Assembly (NCBI RefSeq): GCF_030519355.1
Contig: NZ_JAUMKC010000015.1
Span: forward strand, 62,001 to 126,000
Direction: 5' to 3'
Origin: Mucilaginibacter sp. L3T2-6
Lineage (GTDB): Bacteria; Bacteroidota; Bacteroidia; Sphingobacteriales; Sphingobacteriaceae
Length of the DNA stretch: 64,000 bases
Part shown: positions 60,056-64,000 of the stretch, piece by piece
How positions within the stretch are numbered: the first letter of the stretch is position 1
Layout: each line of letters opens with the position of its first letter
The notes under the pieces: model-generated
What the model was told of the DNA's origin: nothing
Database searches by the model: none
Seen by the model: only the letters and a program-made list of their open reading frames with translations
Made by a program: the position numbers and the translations under genes

Positions 60056-62764
60056 ATGTTAACCGCTACCTTAAACACTACTACTACTGATGATGAACTC
60101 GCAAATTACTTCAACAACACGATTGTTCCGTATGCAAAAGAAAAAACAATTTTTGCGCCATTTGAAGAACAGGTAGTTATTTCGCCGGATGCAATTGCTT
60201 TGCAGAAAGGCGAGCGGATATTAACCTATGAGGAACTAAACCAGGCATCAAACCGTTTGGCGCATTTTCTTATGGCGAAAGGATTAACTCCGGGTACAAA
60301 TGCAGGTTTGCTTGTGTCAAGAGATTTCGATATGGTAATCGGAATGCTTGGCATTTTAAAAGCCGGCGGCGCGTACGTACCTATCGATCCGGACTATCCT
60401 TTGGACAGGCAGGAATATATCCTCAGCCAGTCAGAATTGACGCTGGTGGTAGCAGACGATAGTTACCCGTTACAAAATGTAATTAACCCTGAAAGGTTCC
60501 TGCAGATTGAAGACAGCAAAAAAATAGTCTTCAAAAATACCAATCCAGATCTTGCTATCGATAGCTCGAACCTGGCTTACACTATTTATACTTCAGGTTC
60601 TACAGGCCGGCCTAAAGGGGTAATGATTGAGCATCATTCTGCTATAAATTTAATTTCCTGGGTTAACGATCGTTTCGGCATTGGCCCCAAAGACAGTCTG
60701 TTGTTTATCACTTCCATGTGTTTTGACCTGTCGGTATATGATATATTCGGCATGCTGGCGGCAGGAGGTAAAGTGGTTATAGCGGAAAATGCCGAGATAC
60801 AAGATGTAAGGCTACTACAGGATATGCTTATCCGGTACAATATCACATTTTGGGATTCTGTACCTACAACATTAGATTATTTGGTCAGAAATCTGGAGCA
60901 AGATAGAAAAGGGTACCGGTACAGCGGGTTGAAAACGATTTTTATGAGTGGCGACTGGATACCAGTAAGTCTGCCCTCGCGCATCAAAAAGTTTTTTCCG
61001 GGGGCTAAAGTTGTTAGTCTTGGCGGCGCAACGGAGGCAACTATCTGGTCAAATTATTTTGTGGTAGAACAGACTAAACCTGAGTGGAAAAGCATACCGT
61101 ACGGCCGCCCTATAAACAATAATTTCTTTTATATACTGGATGACCATTTGATGCCAGTTCCGATGGGAGAAACAGGCCACTTGTATATTGGGGGCGTTGG
61201 CGTTGCGCGGGGTTATGCAAATGATCCGGAGAAAACTAAGGCTTCATTTGTACCTGATCCATTTAACAAAGACTCCGGAGGTATGATGTATCGTACCGGT
61301 GATTTGGGCCGGATGATGCCGGATTATAACATGGAATTTCTTGGACGGAAGGACAACCAGGTTAAAATAAACGGATTCAGAGTTGAACTGGGCGAAATTG
61401 AAAGCGTTTTGAATAGCTGCGAGGCCGTTTACAATGCGGTTGTACTAGCCAAAGAAGGGAGTGATGGCAGTAAAAGGCTGATAGCTTATATTGTGTCTAA
61501 CGGAAGATTTGATAAGGATGCGATCGAGGATTTTCTAAAGACGAAGTTGCCCGAATATATGATACCCGGCATGTGGGTGCCGCTGGAAAGTTTGCCTTTA
61601 AATTCAAATGGCAAAATAGACAGAAATGCACTGCCCGAGCACGAGGAAGTACAACACTCGAGAAAAATTATTATAGAGCCTGTTACGGAAACGGAAAAAA
61701 TGCTGACAGCCATTTGGAAAGATTGCATAGGTATCAGCGAATGCAGTATAGATGATAATTTTTTCGCGTTAGGGGGACACTCGCTGATGGCGGTTCAAAT
61801 CCTGTCAAAAATTGAGAAAAGAATAGGGAAAAAGCTGCAATTGGCCGTTCTTTTTAAGCACCCGGATATACGCTCGTTAGCTGCTTTTATAGAAATTGAA
61901 AAAAAGGATGTTAACTATAAATCCCTGGTCGCCATTAAGCCATCGGGAAGTAAAACGCCATTGTACATCATTCATGGGGAAGGTTTAAACGTGCTTAATT
62001 TTAGCACACTGGCTGAATATATGGACGAGGAACGGCCAATATTTGGACTGCAGGCCCGGGCGTTAAACGGCGAAGACGCCCCTGAGGAATCGATACAACA
62101 AATTGCAGCATACTACATGGGCGAAATTTTACAACATAATCCCGTTGGTCCTTATTTAATCGCGGGCTATTCATTTGGGGGCTATGTAGCTGTTGAGATT
62201 GAAAAGCAGATGAAGGCCATGGGCAAAACCATTCAAATGCTAATGATGTTTGACACTGATGCTGAAAAAACAGAATATAAAGATTGGTATTATATCTTCT
62301 CAAAAAAGGTAAAAAGGAATTTCCCGATTTTTTTAGCTTTCCTTAAGTCAATTTTAAAGCATCCCGTTCTCACTTTGAAAAGGCAGTTTACAAGCCATCC
62401 GGCTAGCTTTCTATCAAATTACCTGTATAGAAAAGATTCAAAAAGCTTTTTTCAGTTGATAAAAAAAATAAAAGAAAAGCATTTGATTGCGTTCCGCAAT
62501 TATAAAATGGAGCCTTTCAACAATAAAGTTTTTTTGTTTAAAGCAAAAGTATGCGTTCACTATGTTGATGATGCTGCTTTTCTGGGCTGGAAAAATTATG
62601 CTAAAAATGGCGTTGAACTTTTTGAAGTGCCGGGCGACCACCTTTCAATGCTGTTAACACCGCATGTAGAGCAATTTGCCGGTATACTTGAAAAAACATT
62701 AGACAAGTATGATGGTTCGGGTCAGGAAATAAAAATATTTAACAATGGTCATATTAACGCGTAA
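60056..62764 (+). CDS. Single-module NRPS: adenylation, carrier and thioesterase domains
   Basis: A 902-aa protein with A domain (about 25-525), phosphopantetheine carrier (about 545-615, Ser about 576 in GGHSLMA) and thioesterase (about 640-880, Ser about 706 in GYSFGG, His about 862 in GDHLSML). A-domain motifs: YTSGSTGRPKGV, GGATEATIWS, YRTGDLG, KINGFRVELGEIE and NGKIDR. There is no condensation domain. Aligning by eye, the specificity residues are D-L-Y-D-F-S-L-I-W-K, resembling from memory the cysteine code DLYNLSLIWK in eight of ten. The substrate prediction is tentative. A GNAT gene follows after 5 bp. It may activate an amino acid for attachment to the polysaccharide or release it as a small product. 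Confidence 0.92.
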   Translation: MLTATLNTTTTDDELANYFNNTIVPYAKEKTIFAPFEEQVVISPDAIALQKGERILTYEELNQASNRLAHFLMAKGLTPGTNAGLLVSRDFDMVIGMLGILKAGGAYVPIDPDYPLDRQEYILSQSELTLVVADDSYPLQNVINPERFLQIEDSKKIVFKNTNPDLAIDSSNLAYTIYTSGSTGRPKGVMIEHHSAINLISWVNDRFGIGPKDSLLFITSMCFDLSVYDIFGMLAAGGKVVIAENAEIQDVRLLQDMLIRYNITFWDSVPTTLDYLVRNLEQDRKGYRYSGLKTIFMSGDWIPVSLPSRIKKFFPGAKVVSLGGATEATIWSNYFVVEQTKPEWKSIPYGRPINNNFFYILDDHLMPVPMGETGHLYIGGVGVARGYANDPEKTKASFVPDPFNKDSGGMMYRTGDLGRMMPDYNMEFLGRKDNQVKINGFRVELGEIESVLNSCEAVYNAVVLAKEGSDGSKRLIAYIVSNGRFDKDAIEDFLKTKLPEYMIPGMWVPLESLPLNSNGKIDRNALPEHEEVQHSRKIIIEPVTETEKMLTAIWKDCIGISECSIDDNFFALGGHSLMAVQILSKIEKRIGKKLQLAVLFKHPDIRSLAAFIEIEKKDVNYKSLVAIKPSGSKTPLYIIHGEGLNVLNFSTLAEYMDEERPIFGLQARALNGEDAPEESIQQIAAYYMGEILQHNPVGPYLIAGYSFGGYVAVEIEKQMKAMGKTIQMLMMFDTDAEKTEYKDWYYIFSKKVKRNFPIFLAFLKSILKHPVLTLKRQFTSHPASFLSNYLYRKDSKSFFQLIKKIKEKHLIAFRNYKMEPFNNKVFLFKAKVCVHYVDDAAFLGWKNYAKNGVELFEVPGDHLSMLLTPHVEQFAGILEKTLDKYDGSGQEIKIFNNGHINA

Positions 62765-62769
62765 TTGAT

Positions 62770-63258
62770 ATGGGAATAACTATACCGGTAACAACTATAA
62801 ATGATAACGATACCATGATTGTACCGATTACAGCGGAAAACGTTGAAGACTGTGTTTCAGCTTTCATAAAGGCCTATAATTGCCCGCCTTGGAACTATCA
62901 CTGGACTTTCGAAAAAGCCATAGAGTACTTGCAGGAATATATGAATTGTAAGCAATTTTTTGGCTTTGCTTTATATGATGGGGCTGCGGTGGCAGCTGCC
63001 ATATTTGCACATAGTAAAACCTGGTGGACTAATAAACAGTTTATGATCGACGAGTTTTTTGTTTCGCGTGAAAAACAAAAGATGGGGTATGGCAGGCAAA
63101 TGCTGGCACACTTTAATCAATATGCGTTGGCCAATCAGATCACATCACTTGTTCTGATGACCAACAAATATATGCCAGCACTGAATTTTTACGAGAAGTC
63201 GGGATTCACAACTGCTGAACAGTATGTCTTTATGTTTAAACAGCTTCCGGACGAATAA
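62770..63258 (+). CDS. GNAT family N-acetyltransferase
   Basis: This acetyl-CoA dependent N-acetyltransferase of 162 aa shows the GNAT fold: an N-terminal variable part, the IDEFFVSREKQKMGYGRQML segment with the acetyl-CoA loop (K-x-G-Y-G-R, a variant of Q-x-x-G-x-G/A) and the C-terminal NFYEKSGFTTAEQ segment. It begins 5 bp after the NRPS module stop, so the two work together in all likelihood: it could acetylate the amino group of the activated amino acid or of an amino sugar. The real acceptor is unknown. Confidence 0.88.
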   Translation: MGITIPVTTINDNDTMIVPITAENVEDCVSAFIKAYNCPPWNYHWTFEKAIEYLQEYMNCKQFFGFALYDGAAVAAAIFAHSKTWWTNKQFMIDEFFVSREKQKMGYGRQMLAHFNQYALANQITSLVLMTNKYMPALNFYEKSGFTTAEQYVFMFKQLPDE

Positions 63259-63512
63259 TCCGGAATACCGATACGTATAGTATTGAATACGGTATGACAT
63301 CAAAAATGCAAACATCTTTTAGCATAAGCAGGTAAATATTATAATACCTGGCTGCTATGTTGTTATTAAGTTATATCAATACCGTTAAGCTAGTGGGTGG
63401 CACATCCTTTGTTTGTCAAGTAAACTAATATGTAATGAAAATAAATCCCTGACTGATAAGAAATAAAACACTGTTATACGTCAAAAGCAAAGTCAGACAA
63501 GTATATAATCCT

Positions 63513-64000
63513 ATGAAAAAGATTTTTCCGCTACTTACCCTAATTGTTTTAGCATCATTTATTTCATCTTGTGGCCTTTATAAAGACAAAGGATATAAAC
63601 AAGTTTCTTATTACCAGGATATTAACCGGGGCGTAACTACCGAACCCATTGCAAATTATCAGCCTCTAAAAATTCAGCCCGGTGACTTACTCGGAATCAA
63701 CGTCAACAGCTTGAACCCCGAGTCTTCGTCTGTATTCAACACCAGTATAAATCGCGTAAATGGAAACAGCCTTGATGCCAGCGCTACAAACCCGATATAT
63801 GGGTTTAGAGTTGACCGGGCGGGTCAGGTACAGTTACCCTTAGTAGGCACGCTGCATGTTGGCGGCTCAACCACAGATGACGTAGCTAAAGAACTAACGG
63901 CAAAACTGCAAGACTATCTTAAAAGCCCGATAGTAAATGTACGGGTACTCAATTTTAAAATATCCGTTTTAGGAGATGTATTGAAGCCTGACAGTTACAC
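63513..64000 (+). CDS. Wza-like polysaccharide export lipoprotein (3' end outside window)
   Basis: This outer-membrane polysaccharide export protein of the Wza/OMA family starts with a lipoprotein signal (LASFISSC, Cys20). The Poly_export domain begins near residue 52 (LKIQPGDLLGINV) and continues to VNVRVLNFKISVLGDV, where a SLBB domain should begin. Only 162 codons lie in the window and the frame is open at the end. It follows the GNAT gene after 254 bp without another gene. A Wzc-type tyrosine kinase and flippase/polymerase genes are expected to the right. In E. coli the Wza octamer forms the export channel. Confidence 0.93.
   Translation, partial: MKKIFPLLTLIVLASFISSCGLYKDKGYKQVSYYQDINRGVTTEPIANYQPLKIQPGDLLGINVNSLNPESSSVFNTSINRVNGNSLDASATNPIYGFRVDRAGQVQLPLVGTLHVGGSTTDDVAKELTAKLQDYLKSPIVNVRVLNFKISVLGDVLKPDSY

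Noticed and set aside
60056..63258. NRPS module as part of a siderophore cluster
   Set aside because: There is no condensation or cyclisation domain, no TonB receptor and no salicylate or catechol genes; the context is polysaccharide synthesis.
56505..64000. Exopolysaccharide locus as a mobile or recently inserted element
   Set aside because: No transposase, integrase, tRNA border or flanking repeats were seen; AT-rich intergenic DNA alone is not enough.
1..64000. tRNA, rRNA or riboswitch genes
   Set aside because: No cloverleaf-like stretches, rRNA cores or known riboswitch motifs were recognised by eye; a covariance-model search would be needed to exclude small ncRNAs.

Overview
The window looks like the chromosome of a Bacteroidota member of the Sphingobacteriaceae type (Mucilaginibacter or Pedobacter-like). 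Supporting signs are -7 boxes of the TAnnTTTG type, few Shine-Dalgarno sites, DUF3943, SHOCT and DUF4136 proteins, MalQ fused to TreY, and an exopolysaccharide locus with a Wza-type lipoprotein. No rRNA, tRNA, CRISPR array, transposase or integrase was seen.

Region 1 (1-1728) is the end of an Mla/MCE lipid-transport operon (ATPase plus MCE protein).

Region 2 (about 1750-38800) is a dense stress or dormancy-type island. It holds eight universal stress proteins (USPs; a ninth lies beyond the trehalose genes), two triple-BON proteins, two PPOX-fold flavin proteins, a HemG-like flavodoxin, phosphotransacetylase and two short-chain dehydrogenases. It also holds two L,D-transpeptidases, FtsH, an HtrA protease, CdsA plus a CDP-alcohol phosphatidyltransferase, a CHAD protein, three related small helical proteins and several very small membrane proteins. 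In its middle are signalling genes: a PAS-PAS histidine kinase, a single-domain receiver, a receiver fused to a Crp/Fnr DNA-binding module, and a membrane histidine kinase. A third kinase lies at 35.8 kb.

The most striking result is a 14-bp palindrome, nTGA-N6-TCAn (best form ATGAC-N4-GTCAT), in nearly every promoter region of this island. Twelve promoter regions have two copies whose starts are exactly 22 bp apart; in eight of these both copies have a perfect TGA-N6-TCA core. The promoter-proximal copy usually ends 26 nt before a TTTG-type -7 box, the geometry expected of class II Crp/Fnr activation. I found no copy in the intergenic regions from 39 to 64 kb. The receiver-Crp/Fnr fusion at 21637-22689, whose recognition helix has the E-x-x-S-R pattern, is the obvious candidate regulator. 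It and two kinases appear to be box-controlled themselves, suggesting a self-amplifying circuit.

Region 3 (38964-47744) is a tightly overlapping glycogen-to-trehalose operon: glgX, treZ, a treY-malQ fusion, then a divergent USP and a terminator.

Region 4 (48-55.5 kb) has a secreted hypothetical protein, an XRE regulator, an acyltransferase-3 membrane protein, and three related secreted right-handed beta-helix proteins, one internally duplicated.

Region 5 (56.5-64 kb) is the start of an exopolysaccharide locus: a WecG/TagA transferase, a WcaJ-like initiating glycosylphosphotransferase, GDP-mannose 4,6-dehydratase, a free-standing NRPS module (A-T-TE), a GNAT acetyltransferase and a Wza-like export lipoprotein cut by the window end. 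The NRPS module suggests an amino-acid decoration or a small coupled metabolite.
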